The translations under genes and the position numbers were made by a program. A stretch of 64,000 nt of DNA, taken from NCBI RefSeq assembly GCF_002878395.1, contig NC_061111.1:25367711-25431710 (forward strand), read 5' to 3'. The notes beneath the pieces are model-generated. The model was not told the origin of the DNA. It worked only from the letters and a program-made list of their open reading frames with translations, and did no database searches. This document shows positions 23,401 through 36,032 of this stretch, one piece after another. The first letter of the stretch is position 1. Every line of letters begins with the position of its first letter. This DNA is from Capsicum annuum (Eukaryota > Streptophyta > Magnoliopsida > Solanales > Solanaceae).

Positions 23401-24166
23401 TTATTAAATTGCATTCGCTTACACTGCTTTCAAATTATAAACACATAACTAATGTATTTTTCACAATAGGATCAAACACGACAAAAATTTATATATACAA
23501 CCCACTTTAAATCATTCAAAACAAACGACAAATCAAATAGTTTAAACATCTAAATGACACAACCAAAAATAAGAATAATATCTACAATCTAATTATCATC
23601 AGATTCATTATCTTCCTCGTCTTGAAATACTTGCGGCATGTGCTTCTTAACCAACTCCTCCAATTTTTCAAATTTAGTAAGCTTAGCATCATTAGCTGCA
23701 CATTTTTGCGTCAATTCCACAATTTGTATTTTCATCGCTTTCATTTCTTCCATTGTTTGTAAAGTAGAGGAGGAACTGGGAAACAACGAAGGACTACTCG
23801 AGGATTGGAGATCCCTTGTCCCGTAGGTTCTATCATTCTTTGGACCACCTACCACAGCTGTCCACATATTATTCAGCTCTACAGGTGATGGTTGGACCAT
23901 GGTACCATCCTCTGAAGTAGGTTGGGTTTTCCGCCACTCTTCTATGTTTTTTTGAAATTCTTTCTGAAATAAAAATTATTTATCAGTATGTAATCAAGCA
24001 AAGTCGAGTAATAATAAAACAATGTATGTAAAAGTTATTATCTTACATATGTAATCCTAGCACGCGGTTCGACTCAATCTCCTATTGTACTGTCCTTGTT
24101 TTTCTTTCTATGCGTCTCTTCGTAGACATGAAGAAAAGGACGCTCTTTTCCCCCATTTTCATATTC

Positions 24167-24396
24167 CTGCAAAATTTTAGAAATAAAGATAATGCAAGTA
24201 TGAAGACAAGTCCCAACCTATTGCTTTCCTTATCTTAAAGTGAAATAGAAACTTTCTTCTAAGTCATATACACGCGTGTTTATTAGATATAGCAGTTTCC
24301 TTATCTAGTAGTAATTGAAAATTATATGACTAGTATAAAATTGAAGTATGAAAGGAAAAATAATTAAATAGTAAAGTGGACTAAATTAGCAGAAAA

Positions 24397-24433
<37 letters not shown>

Positions 24434-26087
24434 ATATATATATAGTGACAGGGCATGAGCTATGTTCACAAAAATCATATGAATTGAAGGCGTGTGGGTG
24501 CATGCTTCCTTTTTTATATTAAGGGACCATTACTTGTACACTTCTATACTTTGCAATTTTGGACTTTCTTCTCATGCTTCTTCATTCCATATAAGCATTT
24601 TACGCACACACACAGATTTCAGCTATCACCTCGTTGAACAGTCACTAGTTACACGGTAGATGCTGCAAAAAACTTATACATCTCTTAGACAACAACAACA
24701 ACAAAATGCCCAGTGTCAACATATCAGTCTGTAGCTTGTATGTGTTTCTGCTTGAAAATATATGTATACTTGAACAACCACTAATATGCTAAAGACAAGT
24801 ACTAACCATAACTTCTCACCAGTCTAACTATAAGAAGGAGATAAACTTGGTTTATGTAGTCTAGATTCTGGAAGAAAACTTCAACTAACAGAGTGTATTA
24901 GAAATTTTCTGCTGAAGCAACTTGTTTTTGATAAGGAAAAAAATTGTATTTTAAGAAAAAAAACAAATGTGCTGAGCGGGATTTTGAAGTTCCTCATCTT
25001 GGGCATGTGCATTTGATCCGTGAGTAATCAACATTTCACGGGCTCAAAACACACAAGTCCATTAAAAGGAGTACAACCACCGAGATCCTCGTCACAGATA
25101 TCTCCTCAAAATATCAAGCAATTTGTTATCTATTCGCAAGCTAAATTCCTTCATGTGCTAGAAGAGAATATAACAGTTCAACTCTAAGCAATCAAGTTTA
25201 GGTGAAAGATTAGCATGTGCATCTTGTTCCTTTACAATTAATTCTAAAAAGGCAAATGTCTTACTCTTGCATTCATCTCATTGTTTACTGGTGACGTTAA
25301 CCTGAGTACTCTGGAGAAAATTTACATTTATTTTGGGACTCCATCACAGAATGCTTTGTCCTATGCTATAGGTAATGAGAATGCTATTAGACAATTTAGA
25401 TAAATCTATTTTCTCTAAATTTCTGTTCTTACTCTGTAACTACTACCTCAATATGTACATTTACTCCATTAAACAATTTCTAATTCCTAGTTGTCCATGT
25501 ATGATAGTTTATCCCCCCAGATTTCAGCTATCACCTCTCCGGCTTTTACCTAAATTCCAGCCTATTGCATAACAGGATCCCTGCCAGTTTAGTCCAAGTG
25601 CAGTCCACAAATAAGTATTGATTCAATTGCATTGCCTGCATATCAAATAAGAAACATCTAGTGGTCTCTCCTTGGTAAGCAGCCTGCCCTGAACAGCTAG
25701 TCATACTATAAATGCATAGGCAGAGTTACTGCACTCCAAATGAGTTAGCAATCACCAGCTCCCTTTCAGTCCAAATAATGGCAAAGTAACCTCTTGTGAT
25801 ATAATATATCCAAAGGTTACTAAAGGTTACTTTCTAAAACCATTAGGCAGGGTGATACAAGATCAAGTTCACAACAAAAGAAACAAGCAACAACAAGAGC
25901 AACAAGATGTCAACAACAATGCTAGTGAATCAAAATAAGCCACACACAACTTCACTAGACTTCAAGATGAACAACAACAAGAAGATAACAACAATAGTGA
26001 ATCGAAAGAGCCCCACACGGCTTCACTATGTCACTGTTTAAAATATTGAACTAAATAAAACTAATCAAAAATTTAAGATAATATTAC
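24167..26087 (-). other. Large intron of the TNPA-like gene
   Basis: About 1.9 kb with no coding sequence. It holds a (TC)n(TATC)n(TA)n microsatellite at about 24398-24446 and a CAA-rich stretch near 25860-26030. The CAA-rich stretch contains an imperfect ~85-bp direct repeat ending 'cacggcttcacta' / 'cacaacttcacta'. Confidence 0.6.
24398..24446. repeat. Compound microsatellite (TC)n(TATC)n(TA)n
   Basis: Uninterrupted TC dinucleotides followed by TATC and TA units inside the TNPA-like intron. Confidence 0.9.
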
Positions 26088-27118
26088 CAGTCTTCGTCGG
26101 TGGGTAGTGACACTCATCGAACCTACTATGTGCAATGAGCCACCCGTTTGAGACGCTCTATTTGCCTTTGCCCGTTCCTTCATCGCCCTAAATTTAGGAG
26201 TATTCTATTTTTCCAAGAACTAAACCCACACATCAGCATTTATCCAATCAGGTTTTTTCAACTTCCTACGAGCCTCATATAAGTGTTCTTTGATCCGGTT
26301 AGCTGCTTTGAACTTGAAAATGCGTTGTATTTCATTTTCATGACAAAAATTCCATCCACACTTTGTCTGCAAAATAGTTTAATCTAAAGTCATGAAATGA
26401 GTTGATGGATACAACAGTAAATTCATCATTGATAGCATACTAAAATGTTAAATTCTTTGATTTTGATTTTACCACAAATTGGTTCCACATAAGAACTCTG
26501 ACGTTGAGTTCAATCTCATTCCAACTACCCCATGGCTTCGTGTAAAATGGTTTAATCGCTTCTATAATCATATGTCCGCCGCTAGATGCGGGAATGAACC
26601 TGAAATAAAATTTTATTAAATTATCATATCTTTTAAAAATTTTAAAAATTACAGAAAAACATAAGGTTTACTTACCCATTACCACCATCAGGGGCGATAA
26701 TTAGTCTGCCGTTGCCGTCATATTCTACTACCTCTTTAAATTTTAAAAATTGGGAAGCAGCTGCTGTAGCATTAGATGTTGTAGCACTATCAATGGATGG
26801 CGATGTTGATGTGCTAGCACCTCCAATTCTCAATCCATAAAGGCTAGGTGTGGATGATGTTGAAGGTACAGATGAAGAGATACTATGTAGACTATTGTGG
26901 GGAGAAGAGGGATGGAACTGGTGGGGCGGTGGAGGCATGAAAAATGCATTTGGTAGTGAAATATTTGCCCTTGGAGGAGGAAGAATATTTGTAGTATCTT
27001 GTTGAAGAGTTGTGGTAACAGCTGGTGGTGGTGGTGGTGTATATTGACCTGCAGAAAGATTATCAGTTCCTTTCTTAACTTTCTTATGCCATCCTTTACC
27101 AATACCTTTTGATGCCAT

Positions 27119-27683
27119 TGATTATCTTTATTAAGAACCTGGAAAAAAGAACCACAATATAAAACAATTAGCTGTATATAAGGACTGGTTATACAGAACA
27201 ATTTCAACCATTGACTCTTCACATATAAAGGTAACAAATCAAATTCAACTTACTGATGTAGAATAAGTACCTTTAACAGTTCATATTGTAGAACAAATGT
27301 GTTTATCATGTAATACACACTAGTAAAAATAACTTCTTATTTTGACTTCTCAACTTAAAAATGACAGGTTTGGATCCCACTGTAGTGATATATTACAAAT
27401 ATAGAAAAAGTGTAGCATAAATGATAGTTTCAAGTAAGTCATTTTCACCCTATACAGAAGGAGGAAGCAGTCTGATTCCATATGATGTAGATAGAAGAAG
27501 CATACAGATGAGTTCAGTGTAATAAGAAAATGCAACAAGATAGGAAAATCATGTTGCATAGTTACTGGCACTACACATGTTAACAAAGAAAAGTATATTT
27601 ATTGTTAAGAAAAATAGCAAAATGCAACAGCTAAAATACAATTCAAGACCTTATTACAACACATTACTACTATTAATAACAAT
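27119..27683. other. Spacer between the two CACTA genes
   Basis: No coding sequence of note. It is downstream of TNP2 and upstream of TNPA on the reverse strand, so it may hold the TNPA-like promoter. Confidence 0.4.
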
Positions 27684-29680
27684 TCAATCCTCGTCGCTTA
27701 TTTCATAGTCATTCATCAATTCTTCCTCATCACTTGTTTCATTTTCATCAAGTAACTCTTCCTCGCAAATTTCATTTTCATCAATTGGGTCTTCCTCGTC
27801 ATTTGTCCTAGATGTTCCTTATCCATCATCATAAACATTCAATCGAAGTTTGGAAGGATCAAATTCTTCATATAGGCCTTCTTTATGCTGCAACTCACCT
27901 GCTAATTCATCATCCACCCTTTCTTCAGCACTTGAAATATCATTCTGATACGCTACATCTAATGCATCCTCCACTACAACTCTACCAATGAGCTTTGTTT
28001 CTATAACTACCCACCATGCATATTTATTCTTTTTTCAATAGATAAGGAGCATAATACACTTATTTCACATTTTGCACAATGAAAAATAGATCATAGAGTC
28101 CATACTCCCTTGTACGCTTAATTTCAACTATTTTGTACTGAGGGTGCACCTTTGTACCTAACCTAGGTGTAGGATCATACCACTTACATCGAAATAGAAC
28201 TAATTTTTTCTTTGGCCAACCAACAATATAATTGAGTTCTAAAATCTCGTGAAGCACACCATAATAATCAACACTGCCATCACCTTTCACCCAAACCCCA
28301 CTATTGTTGGTTTTCTTCCCCTTAGAGAACTCTTCTGTATGAAATTTGTACCCATTGACAGATGTCTTAGAAAACTTTCTGACTTTAGCATCAGGTCTCC
28401 AAGCTATATCACGTAAAAATTGGCCATTTGGGTCATAATTAAGTGGATTATGAACCTATAAAAAGTTCAAAAAAAATTAGAATTTAAATATACATGATAT
28501 TGAACATTGCTAGTAAATTGTGTTAAATATTTAAGTTAAACTTACATATTCTCGAAACCATACTGAAAACATAGGATAAATAATAGCATCCCCGTGTAAA
28601 GCCACGAAGTAGCTGTCCAACAAAGTTATGACTTGTATTAGTTAAAGCTTAGATAAACCTTGAAAATTGTCCTTAATATAAATATACTCACTTGTAAAAA
28701 GTCAAGAGCTCGAGACAATTTAATAATACATGTGTTGTAGCTGACTTAAGCTCTGCCTCATTCAAATATCGAAGTGGACCACCTTTCGGACTTCCTTTAC
28801 CTGGTTGATTGAATATTGAAAATGGTGGTGCAAAAGGATCTGTATTGTCTACATCATCATGTCTATTAGGTCGGTTTCTCAGACATGGTACTTCATGTTT
28901 AAAATAATATGAACAAAAATAAGAGGTCTCTTTAGCCAAATAAGCCTTACATATTTATCCCTCAATTCGGGATCTATTTTTTATGGTCCGCTTACATTTG
29001 CCAATAGTCCTGCATCTTCCTTATATAATAACATGCAACCTTTCTCGCAACAGTGAATCCTCTCTAATGTAAGTCCTAACTTAGAAACCAACTTCTTTGT
29101 TGTGTAGAAATCTTTGGGTAAGTCAAGTTTATTTGGGTTAAGTTCATTCATAAGTCCAATGATCGAGTTCATTCCCTTTTGAAAAAATTGAATAATCTGA
29201 CTTAATACTCAGTAACCAAACGGCAACAGATAACTTAGAATGCACTGATCCTTCATACAATGGATAACTAGCTTCCTCTAACTGTTCATAAAAGTGCTTA
29301 GCCTTATCATTTGATTCTTTTTGAGCCCTTGAGTGTGTCCCAAAAGCATCCCTGACCATCTCACTATATCGTGAACTTTCAATATTATTTTCTCTTATTA
29401 GACTTTCAACATAATTCTGAAAAGCAAAATGCTTAGCAACACTACTCTCTCCATGAGCTGTCCACACAGTATAATTCAATATAAAACCCTTCCTATAAAG
29501 ATATAATGTAACATCATCTGGACTCAATAACTTGCAATACTTGCAATTCCAACAAGGACACCTAATTGTCCCTTCAATAAGAAAATCATTAAGTATCATT
29601 GCTTTCTCTATAAATCTATCTACCCCAGCTTTATATTCCTCCCTCAACCCCACATAGTTAGGATAAAGTCTATTATACAT
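27684..29680 (-). pseudogene. TNP2-like CACTA transposase with catalytic core deleted
   Basis: Reads leftward from an ATG at 29680. N-terminal Transpos_assoc domain (RLYPNYVGLREEYKAGV, RCPCWNCKYCKLLSPDD, LYRKGFILNYTVWTAHGE). A one-base insertion near 29185 shifts the frame; MNSIIGLMNELNP and IHCCEKGCMLLYKEDAGL follow to 28981. There the text jumps directly to the C-terminal part of DUF4218 (with a stop; KAYLAKETSYFCSYYFKHE), then introns 28691-28613 and 28545-28456, and DUF4216 (VHNPLNYDPNGQFLRDIAW, YYGVLHEILELNY, LFRCKWYDPTP). An acidic tail runs to 27684 after more stops. The whole Transposase_21 core, roughly 500 residues in relatives, is missing. Confidence 0.85.
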
Positions 29681-31747
29681 CGATGTTTGATTTTTATTTT
29701 CTATCTACACAAGAACGACAACAATAATAATAGAGAAGAGAAACAAAATCAAGAGAAATAAAACAATAACAGGATTGTTTAGAGATGCTACTATGCAGTG
29801 GACACAAACAAAAAACTAAGAGAGATTCAATATAAAATAGTAAAGCAGCCAGCAACAATAGAATATTTTAATTAAAAGAAGAATTTTTTATCAGTGAAAG
29901 GAATTCAATCCATGTGATAGCTTCACAAACAAGATAAAATAAAGGCAAAAAGGGAGACAAGCAAACGAGGTAAAGAATTTAAAAGAAGAAAATAAAAAGA
30001 AAGCGCATGTTGAAAACATTAAAGAGATTATACTATGACCACGTCCATAAACTCTTGTACCACAAATGACACAACAATGAAGACTAGGGTCTGCTCATCA
30101 ATCAAAGGTACTAAAAATAGATCACGTAGAAAATGGAATAAATTTTTACCTCGAATCAGTGAAGACATGAGTGAAGATGTGTATTTATTAATTGATCTTC
30201 AATACCGTTACCTAAGAAAGCTGATTTGATTCTTCCAGACCTGTTTCAGCAACTCTGACAAAAGAAAAGCATACCACATTAATGTTTTGAAGGACCAAAA
30301 TAAACCATGGATGCTTATGAGCAAGCTAAGTAAGAAGCCTCTATAAAAGGATGAGTTCAAGAATGGTTGATGCTTGATAAATAGAAATCTATCTTAATAT
30401 CACAAACATGGAGTCGAACAAAATGTAGCAGTGTGTTTGATGTATTAGGCTATGTATGTAAAACATGACTGATTGCTTTTATGTTTATTCGCTATTTTGG
30501 GTAATGTCACAATTTAGCCATAGCAAAGATTAAATTACAGTCCAAGATTATGCTGATTGTGCTGGTCTCGAAAGAATTTCCCTGCGGTTAAACAATGGGG
30601 AGTTTCTAGAATTTGAAGAAGAAAATACTTACAGAAACCACAACAAATAGGTTATAAATATCTGTTTATCAATCATTATCCAGATATTTGTTTCAATTCT
30701 AAATGAAACACAATGTGCAATTCCTCTAGAGTCTAGTGTTTTACTACTTTACTTGACAAATTTAAAATAGTTTCAAAAGATTCGACAAATAGTCTTCTTG
30801 CTATGACTGAAATTTCTAACCTCAAAGAATCCATAATAACTGCACAAGACACCAATGGGAACAAAAGATAAGTCAGTAATGTATAGCTCTGTACCTTGAC
30901 GCAACAACACATAATTTCTAGTATCATCCTATACATAAGACAAGTACTGAAACACAAGAAAAGCCTAGAGCCATGAGAGCAAAAGTTTTGGAATCATTTA
31001 AATACAACTGTACTCAAACAAAATAGAAACAACCCAGGCAAAACTAACCTTTACTCAACTACATAAATATTTATATTTGCATTGTACCTGCAATAAAAAA
31101 TACGAAAAATGTATGTTGCAGCAGAGACAACTCCTACTAAAACACAACCACTCGTTACAAACAGTAACCAAAAACATCCATTCATAACCCAAAATTGAAA
31201 GCAAAATCAAAATATGTCCACACAATCTACCTGTCATGAATTCACCCTGAAGGTAAGTCTCATTACCCAAAAACATCACATTCAAATTTTAGAAAAAGGA
31301 AGTTATTTCTCTAAAAAATGAGACCTGATTATGATGCCAAAAAGTTAACAGAAATTTTTTGGAGGAAAAGGCTTGTATTAGTCTAATAGAAACCATGCAC
31401 TTCAAAAAATAATTTCTAATCAAGCAATGGCTCAAATCGGTGGGGAGATAGTAAGAAACAAAGATACAGATCGTTTACAGATTGATTTTTCAGGAGAAAA
31501 ACCACCTACACCATTTTTAGATACAATCAATTATTCGAAACATATAAATAATCTATCCAACCAGGTAAATTTATAATCAAGAAAATAAAAATTAAGGCTT
31601 GTAATTCATTTTTTAGATTGTTTAATAGATTTTTTGTATGTATTTTTATTTTGGAAAAATAGGATCTTGAACAGTTATCTGCAGAAGTAAGAGCAGAGAT
31701 TGCGTACTCAGTGGCAAAGACAGTAGGCCATTTGAGATCAAGTTCAG

Positions 31748-31789
<42 letters not shown>

Positions 31790-31945
31790 AAGAGAGAAAG
31801 AGAGGGAGGGAGAGAAAGATCATACCGCCGTCGTCGGAGCTTCAAGGGTATCGATGGAGAGGGAGAAAGAGAGAGAGGCACTTTGAACAGAGAGGCACTT
31901 TGCCCTAATTGAAAGAGGCAGTGAAGTACTTTAATATATTAAAAA
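29681..31945. other. CACTA region upstream of the TNP2-like gene
   Basis: 2.3 kb without recognisable coding sequence, between the transposase start and the right subterminal repeats. It presumably holds the element's promoter on the reverse strand. A GT/GA microsatellite lies at 31748-31806. Confidence 0.5.
31748..31806. repeat. (GT)n(GA)n microsatellite
   Basis: GT dinucleotides pass directly into GA-rich repeats. Apparent open frames across it are low-complexity artefacts. Confidence 0.9.
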
Positions 31946-32874
31946 TAGCCTTCTGACTACTACAGTCGGGTAAAAGTTAAATATATTTAATTATTCAATT
32001 ATTTATATTTTCGACTATAGTGGTCGGATATATGCTTATAAAATTATTAATTTTATTTAGTTGTTCGTCTTTCCGACTAGAGTAGTAGGAAATATATATT
32101 TAATAATTTATTTAAATAATTATTTAATTTTTATTTAAGGAACTGATTATATATTTAGTATTATATTTATTTAATTATTTCAATTTCCGACTACAATGAT
32201 CAGATATCTATAAAATTAATTATTAATTTTATTTATTTATCACTCTTTCCGACTATAGTAGTCGGAAATATATATTTAATAATTTATTTAAATAGTTATT
32301 TAATTTTCATATAACAGACTGATTATATATTTAGTATTATATTTATTCAATTATTTTAATTTTTGACTACAGTAGTCGGATATATAGTAAATTAAATTTT
32401 TATTTTATTTATTTATTACACTTTCCGACTATAGTAGTTGGAAACATATATTTTAATAATTTATTTAAATATTTATTTAATTTTTGTATAATGGATTGAT
32501 TATACATTTAATAATATATTTATTTAATTATTTACATTTTCAACTACAGTAGTCGGATATATATTAAATAATTTATTAATTTTATCTACTTATTAGTATT
32601 TTTGACCATAGTAGTCGGAAAAATATATTTACTAATTTAATTAAATAAATAATTTATTAATTATTTATATTTTTGACTACTATAGTCGGAATATATATTT
32701 CCCGGAATTTGCCGCCAAATGTTCTGACTGTTTTTTTCACAAATGGTATTGGAAAAATATTGTGTAAAAAATAAAAATTAAAAAATAAGATTTCCGACTG
32801 AAGTAGTCGGAAATTTTCGACTACGTATTTTAGTCGAAAATTTTCAGTCGAAAAAATGCGAATTTCTGGTAGTG
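31946..32874. repeat. Right CACTA terminus with subterminal palindromes
   Basis: About eleven variants of ccgactatagtagtcgg separated by AT-rich text, in spacing and composition like the left end. It ends in the terminal inverted repeat aatttctggtagtg. Confidence 0.85.
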
Positions 32875-33790
32875 TGGCTTTTACCATATTTTGTGATGCT
32901 TCAGGTGTTGGGTTAAGTGTTGTGTTGATGCAGGAAGGCAAGGTGATTGCTTATGCGTCTTGTCAGTTGAAGCCTCATGAGAGGAATTATCCTACCCATG
33001 ATTTAGAGTTATGCGCAGTTGTGTTTTCCTTGAAGTTGCAGAGGCACTACTTGTATAGAGTCCATTGTGATATCTTCTCAGATCATTGTAACCTTAAGTA
33101 CTTCTTCACCCAGTGAGATCTTAATATGAGGCAGAGTCATTGGCTTGAATTGCTTAAGGATTATAACTTGACTATTCTCTATCATCTGGGCAAGGCTATT
33201 ATGGTTGTGGATGCCTTTAGTCTAAAGTCGACTAGCATGGGTATCTTGGTGTATTTTTTGACCCATGAGAGGCATTTGGCCTTAGAGGTTCAGTCTTTAG
33301 CTAACCAAATGGTTAGACTTGATATTTTGACACCTGGGTGTTTTTTGACATTTATGGAGGCTAGATCTTCTTTGATGGAGAAGATTCAAACTCATCAATT
33401 GGATTAAGGTTGATTCGAGATAAGGTGTTGAGTGGGGAGGCTAAGGAGGTCTCACTTAATTCAGATGGATTTTTGAGGATTGGGGGCCGAGTTTGTGTGC
33501 GAAGAGTGGGTGATTGGATTAGGTTGATCTTGGAGGAGGCCCATTGTTCTAGATATTCTATCCATCCAAGTGTAACTAAGATGTATCGTGATTTGCGGCA
33601 GCACTACTAGAGGAGTAGTATGAGGTGAAATGTAGCAGATTTTGTGGCTCGTTGCCTATGTTGTCAGCAGGTGAAGGCCGAGCATATGAGGCCTGGTGGG
33701 TTGCTTCAAAGGTTATCCATTCCCGAGTGGAAGTAAGAATGGATCACCATAGAATTTGTTACTGGTTTGCCTCGTATATCGGACTCTGAA
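32875..33790 (+). pseudogene. Gypsy B RNase H and integrase zinc-binding domain
   Basis: Continuation of gypsy B beyond the CACTA insertion. RNase H begins [25 protein letters not shown], followed by [14 protein letters not shown]; a stop lies near 33115, then SHWLELLKDYNLTILYHLGKA. The integrase HHCC zinc-binding region is at 33500-33690 (EEAHCSRYSIHPSVTKMY, then RCLCCQQ-like text after a stop). Core homology begins with EFVTGLPR and stops at about 33790, where LTR-type sequence takes over. The first zinc ligands are kept; the integrase catalytic core and the 3' LTR in place are absent. Confidence 0.85.
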
Positions 33791-36032
33791 TGAATTTTGG
33801 GCACCCCGTCGAAGTCCGAATTGGACATAAAAAAGGAAAAAAACTAGTGCATAGAAGTTTTTTGATATAAAACATCTTTTCCCTCTCTTTTTTGACCTAT
33901 TTTGCTCATTTTTTTATTTCGTCTCTTGAGTGTTAAACCCTAAAATAGTGTGGAAGCTTAAAAGTAAAGCTTGTGGGAGCTTGGGAAAGCTAGATTAACA
34001 CCTATTTCTTGATTTTATTACGGATTTAAGGTAAGAATTTACCTTTTTCTTAGTAATTTCTTGATAAATTTCTCAAAACCCTAAAAATCTTAAGGTTTGA
34101 TTTTGAACTCAAATTTCACTCTTTTTCATTTGGATAGTATTTTAATCTTATAATTACTAGTTTTTCATCAATTTAACCTTCAAAACAATTCTGATTCTTG
34201 ATTTTAACCCGAATTTTAAAGATTTTACCCGGTAAAGCTTAACATTTTTTCTTCAATTTGAACCTCATTTTTTAGTTGATTTGACTTGGATTTTCAGCTG
34301 TAGATTTCTAAAAATATGAGGAACATGTTTTTGAAGTAAACTTTTGATTTTTCCCTTCTTTTTTGGAAATCTGTTTCGATGGTCCGTTTTGACTCCAAAT
34401 CAAAAGTAGTCAATAAGGGTGTCATTGGTTTTATTTTGATATGTAGATTCCATATTTGATGTTTTTAGAGGAGTTCAGAATTGTTCATGAAAAGTAAGGT
34501 CGTGGGGTCAAAGTGTAGCGGATCAATTTTGGCTTTTAAGGTAGGTTATGGCTTAACTCTTTCAGACTGAGATGAGTAGTAAATGATGGTACAAAATGCA
34601 TGTTAAGGGTGAGAACTAATCATGAAAAATATGTATCTATGTGTTGTCCTTATGCGAGGGCCTATATGTGATGTAATTGTCGAAATTGAGATATTATGTG
34701 ATATGTGTGACTGTGTGGGGGCCTATGTGATATTAAGAGCCTTGAATGCATATGAATAATTGTATTATGTTGTTAAAATGCTTAATATAGTACCATTGGT
34801 GTATTGTGATTATATTCATACTTTATTGGCATATAAGACATATGAAAATTCATGGATCAAACAAAAATAATAAGTGGATATTGGCTCACGTGATTGTGGA
34901 AATGTATCATTGTGGTTGGTTGTAGAAATATATCATGTGATTGGTTGTGGAAATATATCATGTGGTTGGTTATGGAGATACTCATTGTGATTGGTTGTGA
35001 TCATTACATCTTCATATCATACTCATTCATGAACCACCGTGGAAACATCTGAGAAACACTGGCAATACCTGATAACACCTTTCCGAGGGATATGCCAAAA
35101 AGAAGATATGATATATGTGGATTGTATACGGGTTAACAAACCCCCCATGGGTCCTGTATTGGGAGGCTTGCCTCCATAGGTGTAGGGATGTGCGATGATC
35201 TCAGAGGTTGTGCGATGACCTCGTTCATCATCATCGTCGTCATCATCATCATCTACATTGCACTTACTTTATTGTGTTTATATTGTGTTGTATTGCCATA
35301 TTGACTTTCCATTTATGAAATTGTCTTATCTTCTTTTACTTGTAGTTGATGATCTTGTATATGCATGCTCTCTCTTGTTCTGCTTATATGTGATGTAATG
35401 CATACTTGTGTTCTATCTTGTTGTGATGTTTTAATATATGTAATATATTGGAACAATTAGTGCAAGCGGTGTGGGCTACCATTGTGGGACATTTTTTTGA
35501 TTGCAGGTGACGTGCCCTTAGTGTATATTTTATTATGCTTTATTTACTACTTTGCTTGGTTGGCCTATGATACTACTATGTACAAGTGGACCATACTCAT
35601 GTCTACTGCGCCCTTTCGGTGCAGGTCCTAGCTCGAGTGCGCCTCAACTTTCTTGACTCGGGAGATTGTTGAAGCTCCCAAGGTAGTGGTTGGGCATTCA
35701 TGCGACCGAAGTTCAACTCTATATTATTATAGTAGTTATGTCTTTATTAGTATTTAGAGACATATTATTCCTGTGTGGCTATTTTTCTAATGTGTTTTAT
35801 TCTTGGATTGTATTAGTAGTTCTTACGCTATTGACACCTGATTTATTGGTATTTTGGATAAATTCTTTCCACATTTTTATAATTACTTGTATGGTTTGGC
35901 TTCGTTCTAGAAGCCTTACCTTGGGTATTTCTGTCTTTTTTTTCCTTTTTGAATCAGTTTGGGTGATAGGTTTACTTGTCAAGGTATGCTGCGACAAGTG
36001 ACATCATGACCCTTATTGTTTGGATCGTGACA
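33791..36032 (+). repeat. LTR-type sequence of a related gypsy family, 5' end missing
   Basis: It ends in gtttggatcgtgaca, matching the end of the LTR at 20508. It includes leader-like text (33940-34030, 'aaccctaaaatagtg'), a minisatellite and a CAT/CGT-rich run (35227-35260). No TGTAACAACC start is seen, because gypsy B integrase abuts it directly. The open frame at 35690-36001 lies inside the LTR and has no recognisable homology. It may be a truncated solo LTR. Confidence 0.6.
34898..35010 (+). repeat. Minisatellite, about four units of 27-28 bp
   Basis: Repeats of a ggttggttgtggaaatatat-like unit with 'catgtg' spacers, inside the LTR-type sequence. Confidence 0.75.

Larger units (their letters stand above)
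23589..27118 (-). pseudogene. TNPA-like protein of the CACTA element (Transposase_24 / PTTA family)
   Basis: Five exons read leftward: 27118-26676, 26599-26473, 26366-26088, about 24166-24048 and 23963-23589, with GT-AG introns. Exon 1 encodes a Pro/Ser-rich, low-complexity N-terminus (MASKGIGKGWHKKVKKG). Exons 2-3 hold the conserved domain: IKPFYTKPWGSWNEIELNV, MWNQFVTKCGWNF, IKEHLYEARRKLKKPDW. Exon 4 gives ERPFLHVYEETHRKK; exon 5 the coiled-coil-like C-terminus (MEEMKAMKIQIVELTQKC) and an acidic tail. Exon 3 carries two in-frame TAG codons and exon 4 one TGA, so full-length protein is not made. By analogy with TNPA it would bind the subterminal repeats. Exon edges are accurate to a base or two. 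Confidence 0.82.
22895..32874. mobile_element. CACTA (En/Spm, CMC) DNA transposon, 9,980 bp
   Basis: The left end is CACTACTAGAAAATAAT; the right end is the inverse of CACTACCAGAAATTCG. The flanking target duplication is tgg (22892-22894 and 32875-32877), the 3-bp size expected for CACTA. Removing the element restores continuous gypsy pol homology (RT to RNase H). Both ends carry subterminal palindromic repeats. Inside, on the reverse strand, are a TNP2-like gene (27684-29680) and a TNPA-like gene (23589-27118). Both carry stops, and TNP2 lacks its catalytic core, so the copy cannot supply its own transposase. Confidence 0.93.

Noticed and set aside
31527..31908. Open frames with Cys-Val and Arg-Glu repeats
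   Set aside because: Translation of a GT/GA microsatellite.
35690..36001. Hydrophobic 103-codon open frame resembling a membrane protein
   Set aside because: Lies at the 3' end of an LTR-type sequence; T-rich composition gives hydrophobic residues.
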